Shown: positions 1 to 7,701 of the stretch, one piece after another
Numbering within the stretch: the first letter of the stretch is position 1
How the letters are laid out: each line of letters begins with the position of its first letter
Assembly: GCA_944332645.1 (NCBI GenBank)
Contig: CALVKK010000012.1
Span: forward strand, 1 to 17,771
Direction: 5' to 3'
Source: an uncultured Bacilli bacterium
GTDB taxonomy: Bacteria > Bacillota_I > Bacilli_A > RF39 > UBA660
DNA length: 17,771 bases
Notes under the pieces: generated by a model
What the model saw: the letters and a program-made list of their open reading frames with translations, nothing else
The model's database searches: none
What the model was told of the DNA's origin: nothing
Translations under genes and position numbers: made by a program

Positions 1-767
1 GAATTACAGTTTTTAAAGATAGCTATTATTCTAAAGATCATCCAGAAAATACTATTATAGATACACAAACTGGAAACTCATATAATCATGATAGCTCATA
101 TTGGCCTAGCGCTTATAATCGTCATGTTTGGGAGTTTAATGTTGCTTTAGCTATTGAATCTGTGAAAGAAATGGGATTTAATGAAATTCAGTTTGACTAT
201 GTGCGATTTCCTGATCGAGTCGGTTCATTAGAAACATCTGGTCGAATTAGTTATAATAATACCTACAATGAAGAAAAAGCCCAAGCTATTCAACGATTTA
301 TTATGTATGCTTGCGATGAAATCCATAAATATGATGCCTATGTATCGATTGATGTCTTTGGAGAGTCAGCGCATACTTATGTTACGGCTTATGGACAGTA
401 TTGGGCAGCTATTAGTAACATTGCTGATGTTATAAGTGGTATGCCATATCCAGACCATTTTACTGCTACTGAGTATGGTTTTACGACACCTGTTTGGACC
501 ATTCCTTATGATTTATTATATTTGTGGGGGAATGAATTCGTTATGGAAAGACAAAAAGAAATTCCAACACCAGCTATCGTTCGAACTTGGATACAAGTTT
601 ATGATACTAGTAAGAATCCTGCCACACATTATGGCCCAGACATGGTAAGCAAAGAGATTAGTGGGTTATATGATGCTGGATTAACTGGCGGTTTTATGAC
701 TTGGAATGGCGGATCGAGTTTGACTAAATACCGTGAAGTTTCTAGCGCCTTTGGAAAGGATTATTGA
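1..767 (+). CDS. DUF4015-type putative glycoside hydrolase, C-terminal part (5' end outside window)
   Basis: Frame 3 is open from base 3 to the TGA at 765-767, giving 254 visible residues with no start of its own. The gene therefore begins before the window. The visible part looks like the C-terminal half of a TIM-barrel protein of the DUF4015 family (putative glycoside hydrolases of low-GC Gram-positives). Recognisable landmarks are GFNEIQFDYVRFP, with acidic and aromatic residues at a strand end, then SIDVFGE, GMPYPDHF, the TWIQVYD segment, and a terminal GLTGGFMTWNGGSS block. Family members are usually secreted or membrane-anchored, but the N-terminus that would show a signal peptide is missing. 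The substrate is unknown and hydrolase activity is inferred only from family resemblance. yutD starts one base after the stop, so the two are probably cotranscribed. Confidence 0.8.
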   Translation, partial: ITVFKDSYYSKDHPENTIIDTQTGNSYNHDSSYWPSAYNRHVWEFNVALAIESVKEMGFNEIQFDYVRFPDRVGSLETSGRISYNNTYNEEKAQAIQRFIMYACDEIHKYDAYVSIDVFGESAHTYVTAYGQYWAAISNIADVISGMPYPDHFTATEYGFTTPVWTIPYDLLYLWGNEFVMERQKEIPTPAIVRTWIQVYDTSKNPATHYGPDMVSKEISGLYDAGLTGGFMTWNGGSSLTKYREVSSAFGKDY

Positions 768-768
768 T

Positions 769-1044
769 ATGAAAAAAATTATTTTAGACGACGTAGAATA
801 TGTTTTAGAAAAAGAATATAAAAATGGTTTTGATTTAACAGAATTAACTAATAAATATACTGATTATTTTAAAGATTATGATTATATTTTAGGCGATTGG
901 GCATATAACAAGTTACGATTAAAAGGTTTTTGTAATAAAAATAATAAATTATTTAACAGTATCAATGATTATAGTAAAATTGATGATTATATCAAAGATA
1001 TTTGTGCTTATGAATGCAAATATTTTATCATCAAGAAAATCTAA
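769..1044 (+). CDS. yutD: YutD-family protein (DUF1027)
   Basis: This is a 91-residue protein starting at the ATG at 769, one base after the upstream stop. An AGGA ribosome binding site at 757-760 lies inside the end of the previous gene. An upstream in-frame start at 733 would add 12 residues encoded inside the preceding gene and has no better ribosome site. The core YDYILGDWAYNKLRLKGF closely matches the signature of the YutD family (DUF1027), small cytosolic proteins found across Bacilli with no proven biochemical role. The N-terminal part, with a YKNGFDLTEL segment, also fits the family. Length is near the usual 90-100 residues. The gene is followed at once by a rho-independent terminator, so it closes the transcript begun upstream. 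Recognition is from the motif only; function remains unassigned. Confidence 0.82.
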   Translation: MKKIILDDVEYVLEKEYKNGFDLTELTNKYTDYFKDYDYILGDWAYNKLRLKGFCNKNNKLFNSINDYSKIDDYIKDICAYECKYFIIKKI

Positions 1045-1050
1045 ATTTAG

Positions 1051-1081
1051 AGTGTCTTTGTTTTTTGAAGACACTTTATTT
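1051..1081 (+). terminator. Rho-independent terminator after yutD
   Basis: A perfect 8-bp stem, AGTGTCTT (1051-1058) with AAGACACT (1068-1075), encloses a 9-nt loop and is followed by a T-rich tail. It lies 6 nt after the yutD stop and separates that transcript from the prfB operon. Confidence 0.85.
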
Positions 1082-1131
1082 GTATAAGCACTACAATGAT
1101 TATGTAAAAAATTATTCAGAGCGAAAAATAT

Positions 1132-1160
1132 TTTACATTAACAGAAAAAAATGATAAAAT
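1132..1160 (+). promoter_or_regulatory. Probable sigma-A promoter of the prfB operon
   Basis: TTTACA (1132-1137) and TAAAAT (1155-1160) are separated by 17 nt, with a TG dinucleotide at 1152-1153 forming an extended -10. It lies just downstream of the yutD terminator and about 20 nt before the prfB start codon. Confidence 0.65.
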
Positions 1161-1179
1161 TATTAATAGGGTGGTAAAG

Positions 1180-2269
1180 ATGGAATATAGTGAACTAACC
1201 AATATTTATAGTTGTTATCATAATAAACTTTCTGAATTAGGGAGGTTACTTTGAAGTAGAACGTAAAAAACTAGAAATAGAAGAATTGGAGCAGGAGATG
1301 AATAGTGCTGATTTTTGGAACGATTCTAATCATTCTACTATAGTGATTGACAAACTAAATTCTTTAAAGAAAATAGTTGATAAAATTGAAAAATTAGAAA
1401 AAAAAATAGATTCTAATTTAGCAATGCTTAATTTTAATGATGAAGAAATGAATGAAATAATCAATAATGATGTTGAAATTATTAAGACTGAGTTAAATGA
1501 TTTAGAAATTTTTGCGTTGCTAAACGGTCCTTATGATCGCTTTGATGCTGTGTTGGAAATTCACCCTGGGGCTGGTGGCACTGAAAGCTGCGATTGGGCT
1601 AATATGTTGTATCGAATGTATACAAGATGGTGTGAAAAAAGTGGTTATAAATACGAAATTATTGATGAGCAAAAAGGTGAAGAAGTTGGTATTAAAAGTG
1701 TAGCTATGATTGTTCATGGAATAAATGCTTATGGTTATTTAAAAAATGAAAAGGGTGTGCATCGTTTGGTTAGAATTTCTCCATTCGATTCTAATGCAAG
1801 ACGTCATACTTCATTTGCTTCAGTAGATGTGATGCCTTATATTGATGATGATAATATCAATATTGAAATAAAACCGAATGACATTAGAGTTGATGTTTAT
1901 CGAAGTACAGGTGCTGGGGGACAGGGTGTTAACACCACTGATTCTGCCGTTCGAATTACTCATATACCTACTAAGATTGTTGTTACGTGTCAAAATGAAC
2001 GTAGTCAAATTCAGAACAAAGAAAAAGCAATGGAAATTTTAAAGAATAAATTGTATCAATTAGAGATGGAAAAAAAAGAAAAAGAAATGAAAATATTAAA
2101 AGGGCAACAAGCAGATATTAATTTTGGTTCACAGATTAGAAACTATGTTATGCATCCATACTCTTTAGTTAAAGATTTGCGCACTAATGTTGAAACAAGT
2201 AATGTGGACAAAGTATTAGATGGAGATATTAATTTATTCATTAATAGTGGATTGAAAGGAATTAGGTAA
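1180..2269 (+). CDS. prfB: Peptide chain release factor 2, translated by +1 programmed frameshift
   Basis: The gene begins at ATG 1180, after the ribosome site AGGGTGG (1168-1174). It reads 24 codons to an in-frame TGA at 1252-1254. Translation continues in the +1 frame from GAA at 1253 to the TAA at 2267-2269, so the product is join(1180..1251,1253..2269), about 362 residues, the normal RF2 length. RF2 identity is shown by the stop-reading tripeptide SPF at residues 200-202, which recognises UGA and UAA. The peptidyl-tRNA hydrolysis motif GGQ is at residues 246-248. Residues 25-110 form the N-terminal helical domain. The product is a cytosolic factor acting in the ribosomal A site. It heads a tight operon: the next gene starts two bases after its stop. 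An annotation that stops at 1252 or starts internally at 1286 would be wrong. Confidence 0.97.
1239..1254 (+). promoter_or_regulatory. RF2 autoregulatory +1 frameshift site
   Basis: The site carries the three canonical elements: a Shine-Dalgarno-like AGGGAGG (1239-1245), a 3-nt spacer (TTA), and the slippery CTT (1249-1251) directly before TGA (1252-1254). The spacing matches the well-studied E. coli site. When RF2 is scarce the ribosome pauses at UGA, the internal Shine-Dalgarno strains the complex, and the peptidyl-tRNA slips onto UUU, so RF2 is made. Confidence 0.95.
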
Positions 2270-2270
2270 T

Positions 2271-3140
2271 ATGTTGTTGAATAAAGATAAGACTACATCA
2301 GTTTTAGCAAAGAAAAGAAGTGGATTGGTTGATTTTGCGCTGTTATTAATTGGTTGTACCATTTCTGCTTTAGCATTTAATTTATTCTTATTTCCTAATA
2401 ATATTGCTGTAGGTTTTAGTGGATTATCAGTTATTGCTAATAGTTTATTTGGAATAAGGCCATCTTTATTTTTACTGATTAGTTATGCTATAGTTTTGAT
2501 TTTTAGTTTTGCTATTTTAGGTATTGAAACAACCAAGAAAGCTGTAATTGCATCTATATTATATCCTTTATTAGTTGAAGCAACTTCTTATTTGACTGTT
2601 TATGTGGATATCTCTAACATTGAAAAAATAGTTTTAGTGTTTTGTGGTGGATTATTAAGTGGTTTTGGTTCAGGATTAGCTTATAAAGTTGGCTATTCTA
2701 CAGGAGGATCGGACATAATAAGTTTGCTTTTGAATAAATTACTAAAAAGACCTATGGGAACTTGTAACATTTTAACTAATACTATTATTATTTTTCTGGG
2801 TTTTTTGGTTTTTGGACTACCGACAGTTATATACTCTATAATAGTCGTTTATTTAACGAGTATTGTTATTGATAAGGTGATGATTGGTATTTCACAATCT
2901 AAAACATTTGAGATAATTACTGAGAATGAAACGGATGTAAAACGGTTCTTATTAAGCAAATTAAGTCACGGCGTTACAATTTTAGATGGTCGTGGTGGAT
3001 ATACAGGAAATGTAATCAAAGTAATAATGTGTGTGGTACCAACTAGGGAATATTTTGCAGTAAAACAAGGAATATTAAATATCGATTCTAAGGCATTAAT
3101 AATGGTTTCAGATGTTTATGAGGTTATAGGAAATAAGTAA
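2271..3140 (+). CDS. YitT family membrane protein (DUF161 plus DUF2179)
   Basis: This is a 289-residue protein starting at the ATG at 2271, two bases after the prfB stop. Its ribosome site AAAGGA (2255-2260) lies inside prfB. Residues 20-210 contain about five or six hydrophobic segments, including a FPNNIAVGFSGLS stretch and a conserved GYSTGGSDI motif. This is typical of the YitT/DUF161 membrane domain. Residues 212-289 form the soluble C-terminal DUF2179 domain, with the block LSHGVTILDGRGGYTG and a final SDVYEVIG. YitT-family proteins are widespread in Firmicutes and sit in the cytoplasmic membrane; their transported substrate or signalling role is not established. It sits between prfB and ftsE, so it is cotranscribed with translation and cell-division genes. 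Family assignment is firm and function is unknown. Confidence 0.92.
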   Translation: MLLNKDKTTSVLAKKRSGLVDFALLLIGCTISALAFNLFLFPNNIAVGFSGLSVIANSLFGIRPSLFLLISYAIVLIFSFAILGIETTKKAVIASILYPLLVEATSYLTVYVDISNIEKIVLVFCGGLLSGFGSGLAYKVGYSTGGSDIISLLLNKLLKRPMGTCNILTNTIIIFLGFLVFGLPTVIYSIIVVYLTSIVIDKVMIGISQSKTFEIITENETDVKRFLLSKLSHGVTILDGRGGYTGNVIKVIMCVVPTREYFAVKQGILNIDSKALIMVSDVYEVIGNK

Positions 3141-3156
3141 GGAGAATGGGATATAA

Positions 3157-3852
3157 ATGAATTTAATTAAGATGATTAATGTTGAAAAGACATATAAAAC
3201 TGGTGTTACGGCAATATATGATTTGAATTTAACAATAGAAAAAGGTGAATTTGTCTTTGTAATCGGTGCTACTGGTTGTGGGAAATCTACTTTAATAAAA
3301 ATGTTATATCGTGAGGAGAAGCCAACAAGTGGTACGATTAATATAGGTGGAATTAATGTAAGTAAATTAAAAAATAGAAATGTATACAAAATAAGAAGAA
3401 AAATTGGTGTGGTGTTTCAAGATTTTAAACTCTTACCTAAGTCTACAGTATATGAAAATGTTGCTTTTGCCTTAGAAATTTTTGGTTTACCTAATTCAGA
3501 AATTCACGAGAAAGTTTTAAAGGCATTAGAGTTGGTTGGTTTAAAGCATAAAGCCAAGAACTATCCAAATCAACTATCGGGAGGAGAACAACAAAGAGTT
3601 GCAATAGCTAGAGCAATCGTAAATGGACCTAAGCTTTTGATTTGTGATGAACCAACTGGTAACCTTGATGAAAGAACAAGCATGGAAATAATGAAGGTTC
3701 TTGAAGAAATTAATAAATTAGGAACCACGATCATTATGGTTACTCATGATACAGAGATCGTTAATAAATTAAAGAAAAGAGTCATTTTGTTAGATTCGGG
3801 AAGAATTGTTAAAGACTATAAGGAAGGAGAATATGTGCATGAAAACATTTAG
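3157..3852 (+). CDS. ftsE: Cell division ABC transporter ATP-binding protein FtsE
   Basis: A 231-residue ABC ATPase. Walker A GATGCGKST occupies residues 37-45, followed by a Q-loop FQDFKLLP, the signature LSGGEQQRVAIARA, Walker B LLICDEP and an H-loop in VTHD. The short single-domain form with the neighbouring ftsX identifies it as FtsE rather than a nutrient transporter. FtsE binds ATP on the cytoplasmic face. With FtsX it transmits this to extracellular peptidoglycan hydrolases during division or elongation; which hydrolase is served here is not visible. The ribosome site AAGGAG (3139-3144) overlaps the yitT stop and is 12 nt from the ATG, a long spacing. The 3' end overlaps the start of ftsX, which implies translational coupling. 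Confidence 0.96.
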   Translation: MNLIKMINVEKTYKTGVTAIYDLNLTIEKGEFVFVIGATGCGKSTLIKMLYREEKPTSGTINIGGINVSKLKNRNVYKIRRKIGVVFQDFKLLPKSTVYENVAFALEIFGLPNSEIHEKVLKALELVGLKHKAKNYPNQLSGGEQQRVAIARAIVNGPKLLICDEPTGNLDERTSMEIMKVLEEINKLGTTIIMVTHDTEIVNKLKKRVILLDSGRIVKDYKEGEYVHENI

Positions 3853-4741
3853 AGTTTTAGGGCGTAATATTCGTGATGCCTTTAAAAGCGTATTTCGTAA
3901 TTTTTCTCTTTCTTTGGCTTCCATTGCGTGTATTATAATCACCTTACTTGTTGTTTCGATTGCTATCATATTATCGTTTAATGTTAATAATTTTGCAAAA
4001 AATGTTGAAAAAGATATGACCATAGTAGCTTTTTTAGATAGAGATGTTACTCTGGAAAGAATAGAAGATATAAAAGATGAAATTAATGTTATTAATTATG
4101 TAGAAACATTTGTCTTCAAGGATAAAATGACAACTGCTGAAGAAATGATGGAGGAAAGTAGCGACTTTAATAGTCTTTTAGACAAGTATACCGATCGTGA
4201 TAATAATCCGTTGTTAGATTCTTTCCAAATAAAAGTAACCGATATTAATAAAATTGAAGAAGTGGCCAAACAAATTCAGCAAATTGAAAATGTGAAAGAT
4301 GTTAAATATGGTGAAGGAATGGTTGATCAATTAGTATCAGTATTTGATGTGGTAAAAAGAATTAGTTATGGAGTAGTAATAGCACTTGTTATTGTTACAG
4401 CATTTCTAATTTCAAATACTATTAAAATTACAATTTTTTCCCGAAAAAGAGAGATTGAAATTATGCGATTGGTTGGTGCATCTAATATTAATATAAAAAT
4501 TCCATTTATTTTTGAAGGATTGTTTTTAGGATTATTAGGATCGATTATTCCTATCTTGGCTACAATAATTGGTTATGATGCATTATATAGTTTTTACAAT
4601 GGTCAGATTGTTTCGCCGTTTATTCGGTTAATAGTACCATTACCTTTCACTTATTTTGTATCATTGGTCTTAATGGGAATAGGTATTTTGGTTGGAATGT
4701 TCGGATCTTGGCGTGCTGTTAGAAAGTATTTAAAAATATAA
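3839..4741 (+). CDS. ftsX: Cell division ABC transporter permease FtsX
   Basis: The ATG at 3839 gives a 300-residue protein. It is preferred because it lies 9 nt after AAGGAG (3824-3829) and begins with the usual MKTFRVLGRNIRDAFKS. An ATG two codons upstream (3833) is possible but is only 3 nt from that site. The topology is that of FtsX: one transmembrane helix at about residues 25-48, an extracellular domain to about residue 175, then three C-terminal transmembrane helices. A RKREIEIMRLVGAS loop sits between helices 2 and 3. The start overlaps ftsE by 14 nt. The pair forms the membrane complex that controls cell-wall hydrolases, consistent with a walled organism. A terminator follows within 15 nt, closing the prfB-yitT-ftsEX operon. 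Confidence 0.95.
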   Translation: MKTFRVLGRNIRDAFKSVFRNFSLSLASIACIIITLLVVSIAIILSFNVNNFAKNVEKDMTIVAFLDRDVTLERIEDIKDEINVINYVETFVFKDKMTTAEEMMEESSDFNSLLDKYTDRDNNPLLDSFQIKVTDINKIEEVAKQIQQIENVKDVKYGEGMVDQLVSVFDVVKRISYGVVIALVIVTAFLISNTIKITIFSRKREIEIMRLVGASNINIKIPFIFEGLFLGLLGSIIPILATIIGYDALYSFYNGQIVSPFIRLIVPLPFTYFVSLVLMGIGILVGMFGSWRAVRKYLKI

Positions 4742-4755
4742 TTATTTAGTTTTTT

Positions 4756-4781
4756 AAAAAGGAATTTAGTTCCTTTTTTTG
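4756..4781 (+). terminator. Rho-independent terminator after ftsX
   Basis: AAAAAGGAA (4756-4764) pairs with TTCCTTTTT (4770-4778) around a 5-nt loop and runs into a T tract. It ends the prfB-yitT-ftsE-ftsX transcript. The A-rich left arm could also let it work on the other strand. Confidence 0.82.
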
Positions 4782-4865
4782 TATATAACTAATAAAGGGA
4801 ACAATAGAAAAATTTTTATAAAGTAAGGAGTTTGAAATAAGTTTTAAATTTTGTTTTGAACAATA

Positions 4866-4894
4866 TAGACAAACAAAAATATGTTTGATATAAT
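4866..4894 (+). promoter_or_regulatory. Sigma-A promoter of recG
   Basis: TAGACA (4866-4871) and a perfect TATAAT (4889-4894) are 17 nt apart. A TG at 4886-4887 forms an extended -10. The predicted start leaves only about 10 nt of leader before the AGGAAGG ribosome site (4897-4903). Confidence 0.78.
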
Positions 4895-4910
4895 TTAGGA
4901 AGGTGAAAGT

Positions 4911-6881
4911 ATGGAATTAGAGCAAATAAAAGGAATAGGCCCCAAAACACTTAATATTTTGGGAAGATTAGGTATCAACAATACCTATGATTTGTTGACT
5001 TATTATCCCTTTCGCTATAATTTTATTAAAAGAAGTGATATTAATACACTTGGTCAAAATGAACAAATAATAATCGATGGAACAGTTGAAACCAATGCAG
5101 TGGTTCTATACTTAAAAAATCATAAAGATAAAATGACATTTAAGTTGAATACTAATAATATGTTACTTAATGTTGTAATTTTTAATCGCGGTTTTTTGAA
5201 AAATAAAATAATTATTGGCACAAAAATGACTGTGATTGGTAAATATGATAAAAAAAACAATGTAGTTGTTTGTAGTGAACTTAAATTTTCTTTGTTAGGT
5301 AATATGATTAAAATAGAGCCAATATATCATGTTACAACAGGAATTAATAGTTTGCAAATTAACCATTTAATCAATCTAGTCGATGTTAATATAGTAGATT
5401 ATGTTCCCAGATATTTATCTTTAAAGTATGGCTTTAAAGATAAAGATGTTTGTATTAGAGAAATTCATAATCCTCATAACTACGAAATGCTAAAGCAAGC
5501 AGTTAACAGATTAAAATATGAAGAGTTATTTGTATTTATGACTAAAATAAATTATCTTAAAACTAAAAAAATTCAAGAAGGTTTGACAAGAAAGGTTGAA
5601 AGGGAAAAGATAGAGCAATTTATTGACAAGTTACCTTTTAGGTTGACTACTGATCAATTAAAATGCGTCGAAGAAATATATGATGACTTAACTAGCAATC
5701 GAAGGATGAATCGTTTGTTGCAAGGCGATGTTGGAAGCGGTAAGACGATAGTTGCATTTATTGCATTATACATTAATTATCTAGCTGGTTATCAAGGGGC
5801 TTTAATGGCACCTACAGAAATACTAGCTAAGCAGCACTATCGCAATATTAGTAATTTGTTTCCTAATGTTAGAGTTGGTCTATTGACAGGGAAGTTAAAA
5901 GTCAAAGAAAAAAAGGAAATATACAATGGTTTGGAAGATGGTAGTATCAACATAGTTATTGGTACGCATGCTTTAATCAGTGAAGGGGTGAAGTATAAAA
6001 ATCTAGGCTTGGTGATTACTGATGAGCAACATCGTTTTGGGGTTAATCAAAGAAGTAATTTGAAAAACAAGGCAGTTATGCCGGACGTTTTATACATGAG
6101 TGCAACGCCAATACCTAGGACTTATGCAATAACTTTATTTGGTGATATGGATATATCAAGCATTAAAACTAAGCCTGTTGGACGAAAAGAAGTTATTACG
6201 TATTTGAAAAAAGAGCAAGATATAACAGCTGTTTTATCCATGATGTTAGAACAATTAAAAAAAGGACATCAAATTTATGTTATCGCACCTTTAATTGAAG
6301 AAAGCGATAAAATAGAATTAGAAAACGTAACAAAATTGCGAGATAAAATGAATTTAGCTTTCGGTAGATACTTTACAGTTGGTATGATGCACGGTAAGTT
6401 ATCTAATCAAGAAAAAGAAGAAGTTATGATGAAATTTAAAAACAATGAGATTAATATTTTAATCAGTACAACTGTTATCGAAGTTGGTGTGGATGTTCCC
6501 AATGCGACTATGATGGTTGTGTTTGACAGTTATCGATTTGGTTTATCAGCTCTTCATCAATTGCGAGGTCGAGTTGGAAGAAATGATTTACAGTCATATT
6601 TTATTATGATTAGTAATACTGAAGCAGAAAGATTAAACATTTTAACTAAAACTAGTGATGGTTTTTCTATTAGTGAAGCGGATTTTAAATTAAGAGGTAG
6701 TGGCGATATGTTTGGAACAAGACAAAGTGGTGATATGCAATTTAAATTAGCTAATTTAAGAAAAGATTATGATCTGGTAGTTAAGGCTAAAGATGATAGC
6801 TTACAGTTCTTGAAAAATTATGGCATTGAATATAAGTATATATATGATGATATTGTTAAGGATTTAAATTGTTTAGATTAA
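4911..6881 (+). CDS. recG: ATP-dependent DNA helicase RecG
   Basis: A 656-residue protein, slightly short of the usual 670-690. The N-terminal wedge/OB region opens with a helix-hairpin-helix-like IKGIGPKTLNILGRLGI and the YYPFRY motif typical of RecG. Helicase motifs follow in order: Walker A GDVGSGKT (residues 272-279), a PTEI motif, DEQH (371-374), the SATPIPRT motif III, and QLRGRVGR motif VI (550-557). A C-terminal RGSGDMFGTRQSG block is the RecG signature. The enzyme is a double-stranded DNA translocase that regresses stalled replication forks and processes branched recombination intermediates in the cytosol. It has its own promoter and lies between two terminators, so it appears monocistronic. 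Confidence 0.97.
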   Translation: MELEQIKGIGPKTLNILGRLGINNTYDLLTYYPFRYNFIKRSDINTLGQNEQIIIDGTVETNAVVLYLKNHKDKMTFKLNTNNMLLNVVIFNRGFLKNKIIIGTKMTVIGKYDKKNNVVVCSELKFSLLGNMIKIEPIYHVTTGINSLQINHLINLVDVNIVDYVPRYLSLKYGFKDKDVCIREIHNPHNYEMLKQAVNRLKYEELFVFMTKINYLKTKKIQEGLTRKVEREKIEQFIDKLPFRLTTDQLKCVEEIYDDLTSNRRMNRLLQGDVGSGKTIVAFIALYINYLAGYQGALMAPTEILAKQHYRNISNLFPNVRVGLLTGKLKVKEKKEIYNGLEDGSINIVIGTHALISEGVKYKNLGLVITDEQHRFGVNQRSNLKNKAVMPDVLYMSATPIPRTYAITLFGDMDISSIKTKPVGRKEVITYLKKEQDITAVLSMMLEQLKKGHQIYVIAPLIEESDKIELENVTKLRDKMNLAFGRYFTVGMMHGKLSNQEKEEVMMKFKNNEINILISTTVIEVGVDVPNATMMVVFDSYRFGLSALHQLRGRVGRNDLQSYFIMISNTEAERLNILTKTSDGFSISEADFKLRGSGDMFGTRQSGDMQFKLANLRKDYDLVVKAKDDSLQFLKNYGIEYKYIYDDIVKDLNCLD

Positions 6882-6897
6882 TATAAGGTTAAATATC

Positions 6898-6926
6898 TTG
6901 ACAATTAGTCACTTCTTGTTTATAAT
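6898..6926 (+). promoter_or_regulatory. Consensus sigma-A promoter with tandem -10 hexamers, upstream of an orphan RNA
   Basis: A perfect TTGACA (6898-6903) and perfect TATAAT (6921-6926) are separated by the ideal 17 nt. The -10 is immediately repeated (TATAATTATAAT, 6921-6932). No protein-coding gene follows on this strand for more than 700 nt, so the promoter appears to serve the structured RNA that follows. Confidence 0.85.
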
Positions 6927-6932
6927 TATAAT

Positions 6933-7022
6933 TGCGTGGTATTCACGCTTGAGTCTCTTACTGTAATATGATGTGAGTTGACTCAACCAAACCCCCTGAA
7001 GGAGCCGCAAGGCTCCATTTTT
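6933..7022 (+). ncRNA. Candidate orphan small RNA, about 90 nt
   Basis: The predicted transcript starts near 6933 and ends at the T-run at 7022. Three helices can be drawn. The first is GCGTG (6934-6938) with CACGC (6944-6948). The second is a long hairpin, TTGAGTC (6949-6955) with GACTCAA (6980-6986), extended inward by CTTAC (6957-6961) with GTGAG (6973-6977). The third is the terminator. Between the second and third lies an apparently unpaired C-rich segment containing ACCCCCT (6991-6997), like the C-rich loops that Gram-positive small RNAs use against Shine-Dalgarno sequences. It does not resemble 4.5S/SRP RNA, 6S RNA, tmRNA, RNase P or any riboswitch I know, and no ORF fits inside. Existence as a transcript is inferred from the promoter, terminator and structure; function is unknown. 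Confidence 0.65.
7001..7022 (+). terminator. Terminator of the orphan RNA
   Basis: A 6-bp GC-rich stem, GGAGCC (7001-7006) with GGCTCC (7011-7016), is closed by a GCAA (GNRA) tetraloop and followed by ATTTTT. It is strong for such an AT-rich genome. Confidence 0.85.
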
Positions 7023-7140
7023 GGTGTAAAAGAATAATGTTAAAAAGATTTCCGCTTTTAGAGTACTTTAATTTTTATTAACAATAATTTGTATAATCTA
7101 GTATGTGATAAAAGTGTTATATATGGGATAAATATAATCA

Positions 7141-7166
7141 CAAAAAAACAATTATAAAAATTGTTT
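7141..7166 (-). terminator. Terminator of the minus-strand gene, overlapping its last codons
   Basis: On the minus strand an 8-bp stem pairs the complement of 7159-7166 (AATTGTTT on +) with that of 7146-7153 (AAACAATT on +) around a 5-nt loop. A run of T residues follows (complement of 7142-7148). The left arm lies inside the last codons and the stop of the gene. Confidence 0.65.
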
Positions 7167-7592
7167 AAGTTTTTCTACTGCTTTTTCTTGCATACTAACA
7201 TATTTTTGAACCAGACTATGCACATTTTCGTCTGTGTTTTTATGATTTAATAATTTTCTGCCTTCAATAATACCCATATTTGTCCCTTGTAATAGTAACT
7301 CAGATATCTTAGAAGTGCTGCTATCTAATATTGTTTTCATTTCTATTCCATACCAGGTCATCGCTTTATTAACAGCATTTGTTTTATGTGGCTCATCTTT
7401 ACTATTGTTATATTCAGGATATAACCTCTTGATTTCCTCTGTTATTTTTTTGTATTCTTGGTATTGACAATCCAGTTCCTTTTTCAATGCTTCATTATCT
7501 ACTTTTTCTAAAATATAATGAATAGCATCCATGCCCATGCAGACACCTTTATTTAATTCATCTAAAACATTAATTTCATTTTTGTTATTCAT
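7152..7592 (-). CDS. Uncharacterised ferritin-like four-helix protein
   Basis: A 146-residue, soluble, almost wholly helical protein and the only minus-strand gene in the window. The ATG (complement of 7590-7592) is 8 nt from a strong AGAAGGAG ribosome site (complement of 7601-7608). No signal peptide or transmembrane segment is visible. Amphipathic stretches at about residues 7-32, 35-58, 72-110 and 120-146 suggest a four-helix bundle. The core MTWYGIEMKTILDSSTSKISELLLQGTNMGIIEGRK resembles small clostridial proteins often described as ferritin-like or DUF2383-like, but I recognise this only loosely. Several Glu, His and Met residues are present, yet no clear ExxH di-iron pair can be pointed to. 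It is divergent from tspO, so the two may be regulated together. Function unassigned. Confidence 0.75.
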   Translation of the reverse strand: MNNKNEINVLDELNKGVCMGMDAIHYILEKVDNEALKKELDCQYQEYKKITEEIKRLYPEYNNSKDEPHKTNAVNKAMTWYGIEMKTILDSSTSKISELLLQGTNMGIIEGRKLLNHKNTDENVHSLVQKYVSMQEKAVEKLKQFL

Positions 7593-7701
7593 AATTATTT
7601 CTCCTTCTATTTATATTTTAAATGATTTTTAAAATTATATACAAAATAAGGAATGCATATCTAAAAAAATATCAATAAAATAATATAAGGAGGTATTGTT
7701 A

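Noticed and set aside
436..648. A second plus-strand open frame inside the DUF4015 gene
   Set aside because: It overlaps a clearly conserved protein in another frame and its product has no recognisable motif.
1520..2008. Minus-strand open frames inside prfB, with similar ones inside ftsE, ftsX, dgkA and polC
   Set aside because: They lie fully within well-supported genes, have low-complexity products and lack convincing ribosome sites.
6949..6989. A 7-bp stem TTGAGTC/GACTCAA followed by CCA, looking like a tRNA acceptor stem with its CCA end
   Set aside because: Only 24 nt lie between the two strands, so there is no room for D, anticodon and T arms, and no T-loop consensus is present. It is treated as a hairpin of the candidate small RNA.
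6933..7022. Possible SRP (4.5S) RNA, 6S RNA or riboswitch
   Set aside because: It lacks the conserved SRP core loop, is far shorter than 6S RNA, and has no downstream gene on the same strand to regulate in cis.
7069..7097. TATAAT at 7092-7097 as a plus-strand promoter
   Set aside because: There is no matching -35 and only the antisense of a minus-strand gene follows. Such hexamers are frequent by chance in this AT-rich DNA.
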